Under the pieces are notes generated by a model. The model saw nothing but the letters and a program-made list of their open reading frames with translations. It did not search any database and was not told the origin of the DNA. Positions 28,892 through 37,644 of a stretch of DNA of 64,000 bases are shown one piece after another. This stretch comes from Prochlorococcus sp. AG-355-K03. GTDB lineage: Bacteria > Cyanobacteriota > Cyanobacteriia > PCC-6307 > Cyanobiaceae. The stretch is taken from the NCBI GenBank assembly GCA_003278685.1, contig QCDS01000001.1, positions 62,001 through 126,000 of the forward strand, in the 5' to 3' direction. Position 1 is the stretch's first letter, and each line of letters begins with the position of its first letter. The position numbers were made by a program, and so were the translations under genes.

Positions 28892-29935
28892 ATGGATTAC
28901 AAAACATCAGGTGTTGATATAGAAGCTGGGCGAGAATTTGTTACCGAAATTAAACAGGCAGTTGAAGGAACTCATACATCTAATGTGATTGAGGGTATTG
29001 GCGGGTTTGGAGGTTTGTTTAGAGTTCCTATCGATAGTTTTAAAAAACCAGTTCTTGTTTCAGGGACTGATGGTGTTGGAACAAAATTAGAATTAGCTCA
29101 AAGTAAAAACTTTCACTTTGAGGTCGGTATTGATTTAGTTGCTATGTGCATGAATGATATAATTACTAGTGGTGCAAAACCTTTATTTTTTTTAGATTAT
29201 ATTGCTACCGGTAAGCTTGATAAGAAACAATTATTGAGGGTTGTCCAGGGAATTTCACATGGATGCGGAGAAAATAACTGTTCATTACTTGGCGGAGAAA
29301 CTGCTGAAATGCCTGGATTTTATTCAAAAAATAAGTATGATCTTGCAGGATTTTGTGTTGGAATAGTTGATGAGGATAAACTTATTAATGGTAAAAAAGT
29401 CTCTGAAAATGACTTAATAATTGCTTTAAAAAGTAATGGAGTTCATAGTAACGGCTTTAGTTTAGTAAGAAAAATTATTCAAAACAATAATCAAATAGAT
29501 AAAGAATTTGAAAAAGTTTCTCACTTAAATTTTTATGATGAGTTATTGAAACCTACAAAAATTTACAATAATGTGATTACCCAAATGTTATCTGAAGATA
29601 TAGAAATTAAAGCGATGTCTCATATAACTGGAGGAGGAATTCCAGAAAATTTACCAAGATGTATTCCTTCTGAGTTTATTCCTTATATCAATACCAGTTC
29701 ATGGCAAATACCTATTTTATTTAAATTCCTAAAAGAGAAAGGATCTATTCCCGAAAAAGATTTTTGGAATACTTTCAATCTTGGAGTGGGATTTTGTTTA
29801 ATTATTGATAAACAATTCAAGGAAGCTATATTAAATATCTGTAAAGATCATGATATAGATAGTTGGGAAATTGGAAAGATAGTTCGAAAAAATGATTCAA
29901 CAATTAGTAAATTTTTACCAGAAATTTTAACTTAA
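28892..29935 (+). CDS. purM: Phosphoribosylformylglycinamidine cyclo-ligase
   Basis: Makes AIR from FGAM using ATP in purine synthesis. AIR is also the substrate of ThiC, whose gene is elsewhere in the window. 347 residues, normal. Motifs: YKTSGVDIEAGREFV at the N-terminus, LVSGTDGVGTKLELA, FFLDYIATGKL, SLLGGETAEMPGFY and HITGGGIPENLPR. Transcribed alone, divergent from panC-cmk, with 132 bases of intergenic sequence after it in which I see no convincing terminator. Confidence 0.97.
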   Translation: MDYKTSGVDIEAGREFVTEIKQAVEGTHTSNVIEGIGGFGGLFRVPIDSFKKPVLVSGTDGVGTKLELAQSKNFHFEVGIDLVAMCMNDIITSGAKPLFFLDYIATGKLDKKQLLRVVQGISHGCGENNCSLLGGETAEMPGFYSKNKYDLAGFCVGIVDEDKLINGKKVSENDLIIALKSNGVHSNGFSLVRKIIQNNNQIDKEFEKVSHLNFYDELLKPTKIYNNVITQMLSEDIEIKAMSHITGGGIPENLPRCIPSEFIPYINTSSWQIPILFKFLKEKGSIPEKDFWNTFNLGVGFCLIIDKQFKEAILNICKDHDIDSWEIGKIVRKNDSTISKFLPEILT

Positions 29936-30067
29936 ATTTTTTTATCTTTTTTAAATGCGTTTTAAAAAATTATTTTTTATACCCAAATGAAAAAGTTAGG
30001 TGTAATATAATAAAATTACAGCCGAATTATATCGGAAGTTTAAGTATTAAGATTTAACCTTTATTCA

Positions 30068-30712
30068 ATGCCCTTTGCAAATAATCAAAGAATTACACGT
30101 AGACGTAGTTCAGCTGGTCCTACACCTCCAAAAAGACCAATAGGTAATAATTCCGAATCAAGTGGTAGACAGGCTCAAGGCCCAAGGCCAACTTTCTTGA
30201 CACTAAGAGATCATGGTAAAGTTTTTGTCGCTGATTTACCTAATTTGTCCGATGGTCAATTAGCGCATATTAGTAAAGAAGCTAATGAAGTTTTAAATAG
30301 TTTGGAAAAAAGACTTAGTGATCTTGAAAATGAACCTAATGTTAGTAATCCGGAAAACGATACGCTGATAAAAGCCTCTACCAAAAGAGATGTCACACTG
30401 AGGTTTATTAAATCAATAGAAGAAGAACAAGAACATAGAAAGAATAATCCTGCTTTACGAGATGCTGCATCTGAATCGTTACCTAGAACTTTTCTGGAGG
30501 TTGCAAGACATAGATTGCCTGGAGCAACTTTTGATTCACTACTTAGAGAGGCTCTTGAAGCTTGTGCAGTTGATGAAAGTACTGATGAAAATCAAATTAT
30601 TGAAGAGCCTAAAGAAACTGTAAAAATTATGGATATACCCTCTTCCAACACTAATGCTTCACTTGTTGTTAGTATCGATTCAAGTGATGATTCCAAGAAT
30701 GACTCTATTTGA
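30068..30712 (+). CDS. Conserved picocyanobacterial hypothetical protein
   Basis: 214 residues. The first 45 residues are basic and low in hydrophobic residues (ITRRRSSAGPTPPKRPIG), probably disordered. A helical middle follows (LSDGQLAHISKEANEVLNSL, then EKRLSDLENE), then KRDVTLRFIKSIEEEQEHRK and FLEVARHRLPGATFDSLLRE. The tail is acidic and serine rich. No membrane segment. I recognise no domain; I would describe it as a conserved marine picocyanobacterial protein. Its last bases overlap the start of a small cysteine-containing ORF in another frame. Confidence 0.78.
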   Translation: MPFANNQRITRRRSSAGPTPPKRPIGNNSESSGRQAQGPRPTFLTLRDHGKVFVADLPNLSDGQLAHISKEANEVLNSLEKRLSDLENEPNVSNPENDTLIKASTKRDVTLRFIKSIEEEQEHRKNNPALRDAASESLPRTFLEVARHRLPGATFDSLLREALEACAVDESTDENQIIEEPKETVKIMDIPSSNTNASLVVSIDSSDDSKNDSI

Positions 30713-30866
30713 TTCAACACAAGAGTTAATAAGTATTAAAGGCCAAAATAATTCAAAAATTAACCTTACTTCAGAGAAAGATCCCATTTTGTGTAATCAT
30801 TGCAAAAGGACTGCATCAAATGGTGTTAGATGTTTAGGAATGTGTGTAGCAGATAATGATTACTAG
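30699..30866 (+). CDS. Small protein with paired cysteines
   Basis: About 55 residues from ATG 30699; earlier in-frame ATGs at 30687 and 30654 would place more of it inside the preceding gene. The C-terminal half CNHCKRTASNGVRCLGMC has four cysteines as CX2C and CX3C separated by ten residues, a pattern suited to zinc binding. It overlaps the upstream gene by 14 bases in another frame, suggesting coupled translation. The cysteine block is unlikely to arise from a random AT-rich frame, so I believe it is real. Function unknown; the start is uncertain. Confidence 0.6.
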   Translation: MTLFDSTQELISIKGQNNSKINLTSEKDPILCNHCKRTASNGVRCLGMCVADNDY

Positions 30867-30929
30867 AATAATTCAAATTCTTATATAAATAATCTGATGA
30901 AAATAATTAATAAATTAACTAAATTTTAT

Positions 30930-31000
30930 TTATTAATGGATATCAAGTATTATTTAAAAAAAATTAAGAAAAGATTATTTTTCTGTATATCCATCAATAA
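30930..31000. repeat. Inverted repeat with nested hairpin
   Basis: Arms TTATTAATGGATAT (30930-30943) and ATATCCATCAATAA (30987-31000) pair with one mismatch over 14 bases. Inside is a second hairpin, AGAAAA-GATTAT-TTTTCT. It lies between the end of the small cysteine protein and tRNA-Cys, downstream of both. It could act as a terminator or processing structure for either strand, or be part of a small RNA. The rest of the 214 bases from 30867 to 31080 shows nothing else firm apart from a weak 35-codon ORF at 30897-31004. Confidence 0.4.
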
Positions 31001-31080
31001 GTAATTGAAAGTTTATACCCTTTATTTGAAATTGAAGTTCTTAGAAAATTTCATAATTAAATGCGTAAAAAAATTTAATA

Positions 31081-31151
31081 AGGCGGCACCCAGATTCGAA
31101 CTGGGGATAAAGGATTTGCAATCCTCTGCCTTACCACTTGGCCATGCCGCC
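31081..31151 (-). tRNA. tRNA-Cys (anticodon GCA)
   Basis: 71 bases on the minus strand. The acceptor GGCGGCA pairs with TGCCGCC; the discriminator is U, an identity element of tRNA-Cys; the anticodon loop TTGCAAA gives GCA; the T arm is CAGTTCGAATCTG. CCA is not encoded. The long plus-strand ORF that starts at 31005 runs through this tRNA, so that ORF's true start must lie downstream of it. Confidence 0.97.
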
Positions 31152-31193
31152 GAAAAAGATTCGATTGAGTCTTTTTATGATCTTAACAGTAAG

Positions 31194-32423
31194 GTGTCTC
31201 ATTCTCTATTATTTATATGCAATGGTCATGGTGAAGATGTAATCGCATCAGAGATAATAAAAAGATTACTAAAAAAAATAAAAAATAAAAATATTGAAGT
31301 TTTACCTTTAGTAGGAAATGGAGATTTATTTAATTCCATAAAATCAAAGAATTTTCGTAAAGTTGGATATTTAAAAGAGCTGCCTAGTGGGGGTTTTAGC
31401 AATCAAAGTCTGAAGGGATTTGTGCTTGATTTGTTTGCAGGATTTTTAATCGATAATTTAAGAAATTTTCTACTTGTAAAAAAGAAATCAAAACATAACT
31501 GCAAAATTATCGCAGTAGGCGATTTCTTGCCATTACTCTACGCGTGGAGTTCAGAATGCGACTTTAGTTTCATTGGAACCCCCAAAAGTGATCATACTTG
31601 GAGTAGTGGGCCAGGTTGGGATTTAAGCGATTTTTATCATAAGTTGAAAGGTTCTGAATGGGATCCATGGGAAATGTTTTTAATGAAATCTCCAAGATGT
31701 AAAAATTTAATTATGAGAGATAAAATTACAGCTAATAATTTGTATAAAAAAAATATTGATGCAAAATACTTGGGTAATCCAATGATGGATTTTGTCAATG
31801 TAACAAACGAAAAGATATCAAATATTATTTCTTTTAAAAGGATTATTTTATTAGTTGGAAGTAGATACCCTGAAGCTCTTAAAAATCTTGATAATTTTCT
31901 AAATTGTTTGAAGGATTTTGATTTATCAAAGGATTTATTAATACTTTTGCCTTTGAGCATTAATGCGAATGTGATTCAAATTCAAAATTATTTGAATAAA
32001 TATGGTTTTATAAAAGAGAGTAAAGTTAAATTTCTTATTGATGAAGATTCAGTATGGAAAAAGAAAGATCAATATGTAGTGATTGGAAAAGGTAAATTCA
32101 ATTCATGGGCCAATATGGCAGAAGTTGGTTTGTCTAATGCAGGAACTGCTACAGAGCAAATTGCTGGCCTTGGAATTCCATCTCTTTCACTACCTGGACC
32201 TGGACCACAATTTACAAAATCATTTGCAAAAAGGCAATCAAGATTATTGGGAGGTAGTGTTTTAGTTTGCAAGAACAAAGAAATTCTTGTAGAACGTTTA
32301 AGTTTACTTTTGAAAGGAAAAGTTGATAGGTTAGAACAAGCAAAAATTGGAAAAAAAAGAATGGGGGAATCTGGAGCAAGTAAGAAAATCGTAGATGCCA
32401 TAAACCTTCATTTGTTATCTTAG
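31194..32423 (+). CDS. Lipid-A-disaccharide synthase-related glycosyltransferase
   Basis: About 409 residues from GTG 31194. The open frame extends upstream through the opposite-strand tRNA-Cys, which rules out the earlier start. The GTG places LLFICNGHGEDVIASEII at the N-terminus, as in the LpxB-related cyanobacterial family. Later blocks are FSFIGTPKSDHTWSSGPGWD, AKYLGNPMMDFV, ILLVGSRYPEAL, MAEVGLSNAGTATEQIAGLG and PSLSLPGPGPQFTKSFAKRQ, fitting a GT-B fold with a C-terminal sugar-nucleotide site. True LpxB acts on UDP-diacylglucosamine; this branch has no assigned reaction. A role in envelope glycolipid synthesis is inference. Confidence 0.85.
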   Translation: MSHSLLFICNGHGEDVIASEIIKRLLKKIKNKNIEVLPLVGNGDLFNSIKSKNFRKVGYLKELPSGGFSNQSLKGFVLDLFAGFLIDNLRNFLLVKKKSKHNCKIIAVGDFLPLLYAWSSECDFSFIGTPKSDHTWSSGPGWDLSDFYHKLKGSEWDPWEMFLMKSPRCKNLIMRDKITANNLYKKNIDAKYLGNPMMDFVNVTNEKISNIISFKRIILLVGSRYPEALKNLDNFLNCLKDFDLSKDLLILLPLSINANVIQIQNYLNKYGFIKESKVKFLIDEDSVWKKKDQYVVIGKGKFNSWANMAEVGLSNAGTATEQIAGLGIPSLSLPGPGPQFTKSFAKRQSRLLGGSVLVCKNKEILVERLSLLLKGKVDRLEQAKIGKKRMGESGASKKIVDAINLHLLS

Positions 32424-32458
32424 TAAATGGCACTAGCTTATTAATTATTAATTCTTTT

Positions 32459-32725
32459 ATGTATCCAATAAATGATCGGCAATATCTAAAAATTTGTGCA
32501 GAGATTGCAAAACTTATGAGTATAAGCTTATCTTCTGCTAAAAAGAAAGTAGAAATTCAAATTGCAAAAGAAGGCTCGAAAACTATTCAAGAAAAAATAC
32601 AAGTTGCTCAAAATGTTTTAAAAATTTGTGAAAAAAATGATGGAGATAAATTAAGTTCTTCGAGAATACTTGATAAGCTTATGGAAACTCTTGATGGCGA
32701 AGATAATTTTTTAACTGAAGATTGA
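32459..32725 (+). CDS. Small conserved helical protein
   Basis: 88 residues, all predicted helix, no membrane segment: YLKICAEIAKLMSISLSSAK, KKVEIQIAKEGSKTI, EKIQVAQNVLKICEKND, then SSSRILDKLMETLDG and an acidic end. I know of no domain. It sits 35 bases after the glycosyltransferase on the same strand and 3 bases before the end of the convergent rnd gene. Likely a real conserved cyanobacterial gene given its even composition, but without an assigned function. Confidence 0.7.
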   Translation: MYPINDRQYLKICAEIAKLMSISLSSAKKKVEIQIAKEGSKTIQEKIQVAQNVLKICEKNDGDKLSSSRILDKLMETLDGEDNFLTED

Positions 32726-32728
32726 TTC

Positions 32729-33364
32729 TTAATGTTCAAATATATTTGAGAATTTTAGTATGTCTAAATCAGCATGTACAGAAACTGTTTCGAAACATTT
32801 TTGAGCTAATTCATATCTATTCTCTCTTTTTAAGATAACTTTTAATTTATGCATAGCTTCAATTAAATATCTAACATCATTGGCTGCATAATCTAATTGA
32901 TCTTTTGTTAAATCTTCGTTGCTACCCCAATCACTACTTTGCGAGCTTTTGTCCAGTTCTATAGCTAATAATTCATTAATTAAATCCTTTAAACCGTGTT
33001 TATTTGTATAAGTTCTTGCCAACTTACTAGCAATTTTTGTACAAAATATATTTTTTGTATTAATTTCAAGATTGCATTTTAGAGCTGCTACATCAAATCT
33101 TGCGTAGTGAAATATTTTAGTAATTTTTTCATCTTCAAGAAGTTTTTTTAAATGAGGTGCAGAAGATGTATTAAGTTCGATTTTTATACACGATGTTCTT
33201 TTAAATTCATTGCATATTTGTACTAAACAGAGTCTATCTCTTCCATGAATTAAACCCATCGCTTCAGTATCAATAGCTAGGTAGGATGATTTTTTATAAA
33301 GATTGTATAAATCTACTGTTAAATCGTTATAAAGAAGATCAATATTTTTATTTTCAATAGTCAT
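32729..33364 (-). CDS. rnd: Ribonuclease D-type 3'-5' exonuclease
   Basis: 211 residues with the DEDDy exonuclease fold: motif I LAIDTEAMG (D-x-E), motif II FHYARFDVAAL, motif III DQLDYAANDVRYL with the tyrosine and aspartate. RNase D trims tRNA and other RNA 3' ends. The protein lacks the C-terminal HRDC domains of the E. coli enzyme, matching the short cyanobacterial form. The assignment to RNA rather than DNA substrate is by family resemblance. Confidence 0.9.
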   Translation of the reverse strand: MTIENKNIDLLYNDLTVDLYNLYKKSSYLAIDTEAMGLIHGRDRLCLVQICNEFKRTSCIKIELNTSSAPHLKKLLEDEKITKIFHYARFDVAALKCNLEINTKNIFCTKIASKLARTYTNKHGLKDLINELLAIELDKSSQSSDWGSNEDLTKDQLDYAANDVRYLIEAMHKLKVILKRENRYELAQKCFETVSVHADLDILKFSNIFEH

Positions 33365-33527
33365 TTTTATAAGTATTTAAAGAAATTTAAGGTTTAGTAT
33401 ATTACTTAAGATTTTATTTAATTAAGAATTTTTATCTAATAGGAATATTTTACAGAATAATTCTAAAAAATTATAATATGATGTAACTTTAATTTTTATT
33501 CTCAAGTTACTAGAAAAAAATTATTTA

Positions 33528-34085
33528 ATGTCATATTCCTTAAATTCAACATTAGTGCTGACAATTCTCTTGGCCATAGGATTATTTTTTTTTCTTAGGG
33601 CTTCCAGTAAAGATAGAACAACCATCGTTGAGATTTCATCTTCTCAGCAGCCAATTAAGGTTTTAAATGGTTTATGTGAATGGCTTAATTTGAGGGGATG
33701 GAAGCAAACAGGAGGAGATTTTGAACAAAGAATTTTAATATTCACGGGTCAAGTTGTTTCTAGTAAATTTTTAGCAATTTTTTTAGGTTTTCTTGGCGGT
33801 TTTGGTTCATGCGCTTTGGGATTAGTAATTATTCAAATATATCCTGAATTGGGTTGGTGGCCTATTCTTTTGGGATTAATTGGTGGACCTTTGTCTGGAA
33901 TTGTTTATTTTAAAAAATCAGCAAGAGAGGAGAAATTTGAATTAAGATTGATCACCGAAAATGAAAATGATTCAACTTTTTTGAGATTGAGAGCCCATAG
34001 GGATGAATTAATATCTTTAGAAAATGAACTCGGAGAAACACTTCAATTGAAAAGTGACGGTTCTTTATTTAAAACACCTGTTTAA
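33528..34085 (+). CDS. Cofactor assembly of complex C subunit B (CCB2/CCB4-like)
   Basis: 185 residues. A hydrophobic segment at residues 8-24 (LVLTILLAIGLFFFLRAS) is followed by KDRTTIVEISSS, then a soluble stretch with LCEWLNLRGWKQTGGDFEQR, then a pair of membrane segments at about 80-126 (FLAIFLGFLGGFGSCALGLV and WWPILLGLIGGPLSGIVYF). This layout and the RASSKDRTTIV element fit the cyanobacterial CCB2/CCB4 family (DUF2930). In plants and algae such proteins help attach heme ci to cytochrome b6. The family is assigned from memory with moderate confidence; function in cyanobacteria is by homology. Confidence 0.7.
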   Translation: MSYSLNSTLVLTILLAIGLFFFLRASSKDRTTIVEISSSQQPIKVLNGLCEWLNLRGWKQTGGDFEQRILIFTGQVVSSKFLAIFLGFLGGFGSCALGLVIIQIYPELGWWPILLGLIGGPLSGIVYFKKSAREEKFELRLITENENDSTFLRLRAHRDELISLENELGETLQLKSDGSLFKTPV

Positions 34086-34113
34086 GATACCTTAAAAATT
34101 TATTCGATAATTT

Positions 34114-35142
34114 TTAATCAAAAATATTATTCTCTATACAGAATTTCTCTAAATCTTTATCGTTTAACCAATCGTGGGGCTTTGTAAAAATTGATGTGAG
34201 AAATTCCTCTCGAGAATTCTTTCTAGCTTTATATCCATATTCCCATCTAGCTAAAGGCGGTAAGGACATTAATATAGATTCAGTTCTGCCATTTGTTTGT
34301 AGTCCAAAAATTGTCCCTCTATCCCAAACTAAATTGAATTCGACATATCTACCTCTTCGATATAGCTGAAATTCTCTTTCCTTCGATGAATATGTTTGAG
34401 AAGCTCTTTTTTCAATAATGGGCAAATATGAAGGGAGGAATGCCTGCCCACAGTTTTCCGCTAAAGAAAATAAATCATCCCAATTTAAATTAGATTTGCC
34501 AATATTTTGTGAAGCTTTTGATGCTTCTCCATTTTGATTATTTCCTCTATAAATATTGCCTGAACCATCTTGATAATCATAAAAAATTCCTCCTATGCCT
34601 CTAGATTCATTTCTATGCTTCAAGAAGAAATATTCATCACACCATGGTTTGAAAACTTTATGCAAATCTTGATCAACTTTCTCACAAGCTTTTTTATGTT
34701 CATTATGAAAATTCCTTACATCAGAAAGATAAGGATAAAAAGGGGTTAAATCTGCACCTCCTCCAAACCACCAAACAGGACCAGCTTCGAAATATCGATA
34801 ATTCAGATGAACTGTTGGAATATAGGGATTCTTAGGATGCAAAACCATAGAAGTTCCCGTAGCAAACCATTCATGACCTTTTGCTTCGGGCCTTTGAGAG
34901 ATTATAGATTGGGGTAATTCCTTTCCCTGCACTTCTGAGAAATTAACGCCTGCTTGCTCAAAAATAGAACCATTTTTCAATACTCTTGATCTTCCACCGC
35001 CACCTTCGTCTCTTAGCCAGGATTCCTCTGTAAATTTCCCTTTGCCATCTATATTTTCAAGTCCTGAACAAATTTTGTCTTGTAGAGTTAATAAGAGATT
35101 TTTAGTTTTTTCTCTCGAGTTTTTAGGAGGTTCTTTCAACAT
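34114..35142 (-). CDS. hemF: Oxygen-dependent coproporphyrinogen III oxidase
   Basis: Oxidatively decarboxylates coproporphyrinogen III to protoporphyrinogen IX on the shared heme/chlorophyll path, using O2. 342 residues, full length. Blocks: [79 protein letters not shown], and [20 protein letters not shown]. Divergent from mrp with 159 bases between starts. No regulatory motif is evident in the gap. Confidence 0.97.
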   Translation of the reverse strand: MLKEPPKNSREKTKNLLLTLQDKICSGLENIDGKGKFTEESWLRDEGGGGRSRVLKNGSIFEQAGVNFSEVQGKELPQSIISQRPEAKGHEWFATGTSMVLHPKNPYIPTVHLNYRYFEAGPVWWFGGGADLTPFYPYLSDVRNFHNEHKKACEKVDQDLHKVFKPWCDEYFFLKHRNESRGIGGIFYDYQDGSGNIYRGNNQNGEASKASQNIGKSNLNWDDLFSLAENCGQAFLPSYLPIIEKRASQTYSSKEREFQLYRRGRYVEFNLVWDRGTIFGLQTNGRTESILMSLPPLARWEYGYKARKNSREEFLTSIFTKPHDWLNDKDLEKFCIENNIFD

Positions 35143-35301
35143 GTATTTAGTAAATCTTGAAGAAAAAAATTTTTTTGGTTAATTATAAGTTTCTCTTTAT
35201 AATTTCTCTTAGGGGGTCCTTATTGCCTATTATTTGATAGTTCGACATAGTTCTTAATCTTTTAAACAGTCGACTACCTTGTCAAAATATTTAAAAATTT
35301 A

Positions 35302-36372
35302 ATGACCACAATAGAAGATGCGAATTTTGCTTTACAAAAAGTTCTAGATGCTGGATCACAGAAAAATGTAATTGAATTAGCATGGATTAAAAATATAAGA
35401 GTAACTATACCGAGAGTAATCGTAACATTATCCTTACCATCGTTTGCAAATTCTCAGAGAGATAGAATTGTACAAGAGGTTAGAAGTGTACTACTGGATT
35501 TTGAAGATATTGATGATGTTCAAATAGAAGTAGATAATAATCCTTCCAAAACAGAATCTCAAAATCAAAGTAATGCTCCTGAGTTGCAGAAGATTGATGG
35601 TATTCGACATATCATAGCTGTTAGCAGTGGTAAAGGTGGAGTTGGAAAAAGTACCATTGCAGTTAATCTCGCCTGTTCTCTAGCTAAATTAGGCTTAAAA
35701 ACTGGTTTGTTGGATGCGGATATATATGGACCTAATACTCCCTCAATGATGGGAGTTGCCGAACAGAATCCAAAGGTTACAGAAGGTAGTGGCAGTGATC
35801 AAAGGTTAATACCAATTCAAAAATATGGAATTTCATTGGTATCAATGGGTTTCCTCATAGAAGAAGGTCAACCAGTTATATGGAGAGGACCAATGCTTAA
35901 TAGTATTATCCGACAATTTTTGTACCAAGTTGAATGGAATAATCTTGATTTTTTGGTTATTGACTTGCCTCCTGGAACAGGAGACGCGCAAATATCACTG
36001 TCTCAATCTGTGCCTATTTCTGGAGCTATAGTTGTCACTACTCCTCAACAAGTATCTTTGCAAGATGCAAGGAGGGGATTGGCAATGTTTAAACAACTTG
36101 GAGTACCTTTACTGGGAATTGTAGAAAATATGTCAGTGTTTATTCCGCCAGATATGCCAGGTAAAAAATATGAAATTTTTGGTAAAGGTGGTGGACAAAT
36201 ATTAGCTAAAGAAAATGACTTACCATTACTAGCTCAAATTCCTATTGAAATCCCTCTCGTTGATGATAGTAATAAAGGTGTACCAATCTCAGTAAGCCAG
36301 CCCAATAAAGAAAGTTCTGTTGTATTTAGTAATTTAGCTCAATTAATTAAGAATCAATTTGTTAATAGTTAA
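35302..36372 (+). CDS. mrp: Mrp/ApbC-family iron-sulfur carrier ATPase
   Basis: 356 residues. The N-terminal MIP18/DUF59 domain spans about residues 1-85. The P-loop domain has the deviant Walker A SGKGGVGKSTIAVNLA at about 110-125, DADIYGPNTPSMMG, LPPGTGDAQISLSQ and TTPQQVSLQDARRG. It is thought to carry and deliver [4Fe-4S] clusters, like chloroplast HCF101, which serves photosystem I. The CxxC that binds the cluster in many bacterial members is absent; VENMSVFIPPDMPGKKYEIF occupies that place, as I recall for other cyanobacterial forms. It ends directly at the rodA start. Confidence 0.95.
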   Translation: MTTIEDANFALQKVLDAGSQKNVIELAWIKNIRVTIPRVIVTLSLPSFANSQRDRIVQEVRSVLLDFEDIDDVQIEVDNNPSKTESQNQSNAPELQKIDGIRHIIAVSSGKGGVGKSTIAVNLACSLAKLGLKTGLLDADIYGPNTPSMMGVAEQNPKVTEGSGSDQRLIPIQKYGISLVSMGFLIEEGQPVIWRGPMLNSIIRQFLYQVEWNNLDFLVIDLPPGTGDAQISLSQSVPISGAIVVTTPQQVSLQDARRGLAMFKQLGVPLLGIVENMSVFIPPDMPGKKYEIFGKGGGQILAKENDLPLLAQIPIEIPLVDDSNKGVPISVSQPNKESSVVFSNLAQLIKNQFVNS

Positions 36373-36375
36373 TTG

Positions 36376-37644
36376 ATGTTTAAGAGAATTTCTTTATTAA
36401 ATAAAAGAGGATTTTTACAAAAAAAAGACAAATTAAATAGAGGTTTTTTACTTTCTCCACTACTTATAATTCCCCTGTTTTTAGTCATTATTTCGGGTTT
36501 ATTAATAAAAAGTATTCAGGATGATCTTTTAGTATCGAACTATTTAGGTCATATCTTAACTGGTTTTTTAGGTTATTTTTTAGCATTTTTTATTTCTTAT
36601 ATACCCTTAGAGAGAATAAGAAAGTACGTGGGTCCATTTTATTTGTGTACTTTAATATCCTTGTTACTAATTTATTTTTTTGGGATTTCAGTTTCTGGAG
36701 CCCAAAGATGGCTAAACTTGGGTATTTTTTCTTTTCAGCCTTCAGAAGTAGCTAAACTTAGTACTGTATTAACTCTTGCTTTAGTACTTGACAAAAAATT
36801 AATTTTAACAATAAGAGATTTAGTATTACCCTTATTAGTAGTAGTTATTCCTTGGTTATTAATTTTTTTTCAACCGGACTTAGGTACCTCTTTAGTTTTA
36901 CTTGTTTTAACGGCCGTGATGCTCTATTGGTCGCAAATGCCCATAGAGTGGATTTTGATATTACTGTTTTGTATTATCACATCCGTAATATATCTAGTCT
37001 TACCAACTATTCTTATTTTCTGGATTCCAGTTATAGGATATCTTGCTTATAGATCTTCAAAAAAGAAAATTATTTTTTCTGCTCTCGCTATTTCGTTCCA
37101 TTTATTAGTGGCAAAATTGACACCAATTTTGTGGCAATATGGCTTAAAAGAATATCAAAAAGATAGATTAGTTTTATTTTTAGATCCAAATAGAGATCCA
37201 TTAGGTGGCGGATATCATTTGATACAGAGTCAAATTGCAATTGGCTCTGGAGGATTATTTGGGACTGGTTTGCTGCAAGGTAAGCTGACTAATCTGCAAT
37301 TTATACCTGAGCAACATACTGATTTTATATTCAGTGCTTTAGGGGAAGAATTAGGTTTTGTGGGGTGTACTGTAGTTTTATTTTTGCTATTTTTTTTGAT
37401 TAAAAAACTTATTAATATTGCAACACTTGCTAGGACTAACTTTGAATCTCTAATTGTTATTGGAATAGCCTCAACTTTTGTATTTCAAATAATTATTAAC
37501 TTATTTATGACTATAGGATTAGGACCAGTTACTGGTATTCCCCTTCCTTTTATGAGCTATGGTCGGACGTCATTGGTGACTAATTTTATATCTATTGGAT
37601 TTGTTTTATCTATATTGAAACGCTCTAGATCACTAAGAAGTTGA
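36376..37644 (+). CDS. rodA: Rod-shape SEDS glycosyltransferase RodA
   Basis: Membrane peptidoglycan polymerase of the SEDS family (RodA/FtsW), about 10 transmembrane segments, 422 residues from ATG 36376. Diagnostic sequences are SGAQRWLNLGIFSFQPSEVA, FFQPDLGTSLVLL, DPNRDPLGGGYHLIQSQIAI, EQHTDFIFSALGEELGFVG and the terminal LPFMSYGRTSLVTNF. RodA rather than FtsW is chosen because of its length and the IGSGGLFGTGLLQG block. The stop codon overlaps the next gene's start (TGATG), so rodA and the kinase-like gene are translationally coupled. mrp lies 3 bases upstream. Confidence 0.93.
   Translation: MFKRISLLNKRGFLQKKDKLNRGFLLSPLLIIPLFLVIISGLLIKSIQDDLLVSNYLGHILTGFLGYFLAFFISYIPLERIRKYVGPFYLCTLISLLLIYFFGISVSGAQRWLNLGIFSFQPSEVAKLSTVLTLALVLDKKLILTIRDLVLPLLVVVIPWLLIFFQPDLGTSLVLLVLTAVMLYWSQMPIEWILILLFCIITSVIYLVLPTILIFWIPVIGYLAYRSSKKKIIFSALAISFHLLVAKLTPILWQYGLKEYQKDRLVLFLDPNRDPLGGGYHLIQSQIAIGSGGLFGTGLLQGKLTNLQFIPEQHTDFIFSALGEELGFVGCTVVLFLLFFLIKKLINIATLARTNFESLIVIGIASTFVFQIIINLFMTIGLGPVTGIPLPFMSYGRTSLVTNFISIGFVLSILKRSRSLRS

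Noticed and set aside
31005..31193. The glycosyltransferase ORF read from an upstream start at 31005
   Set aside because: It would run through the whole tRNA-Cys gene on the other strand; the residues there do not fit the LpxB-like family, whose N-terminus matches from GTG 31194.
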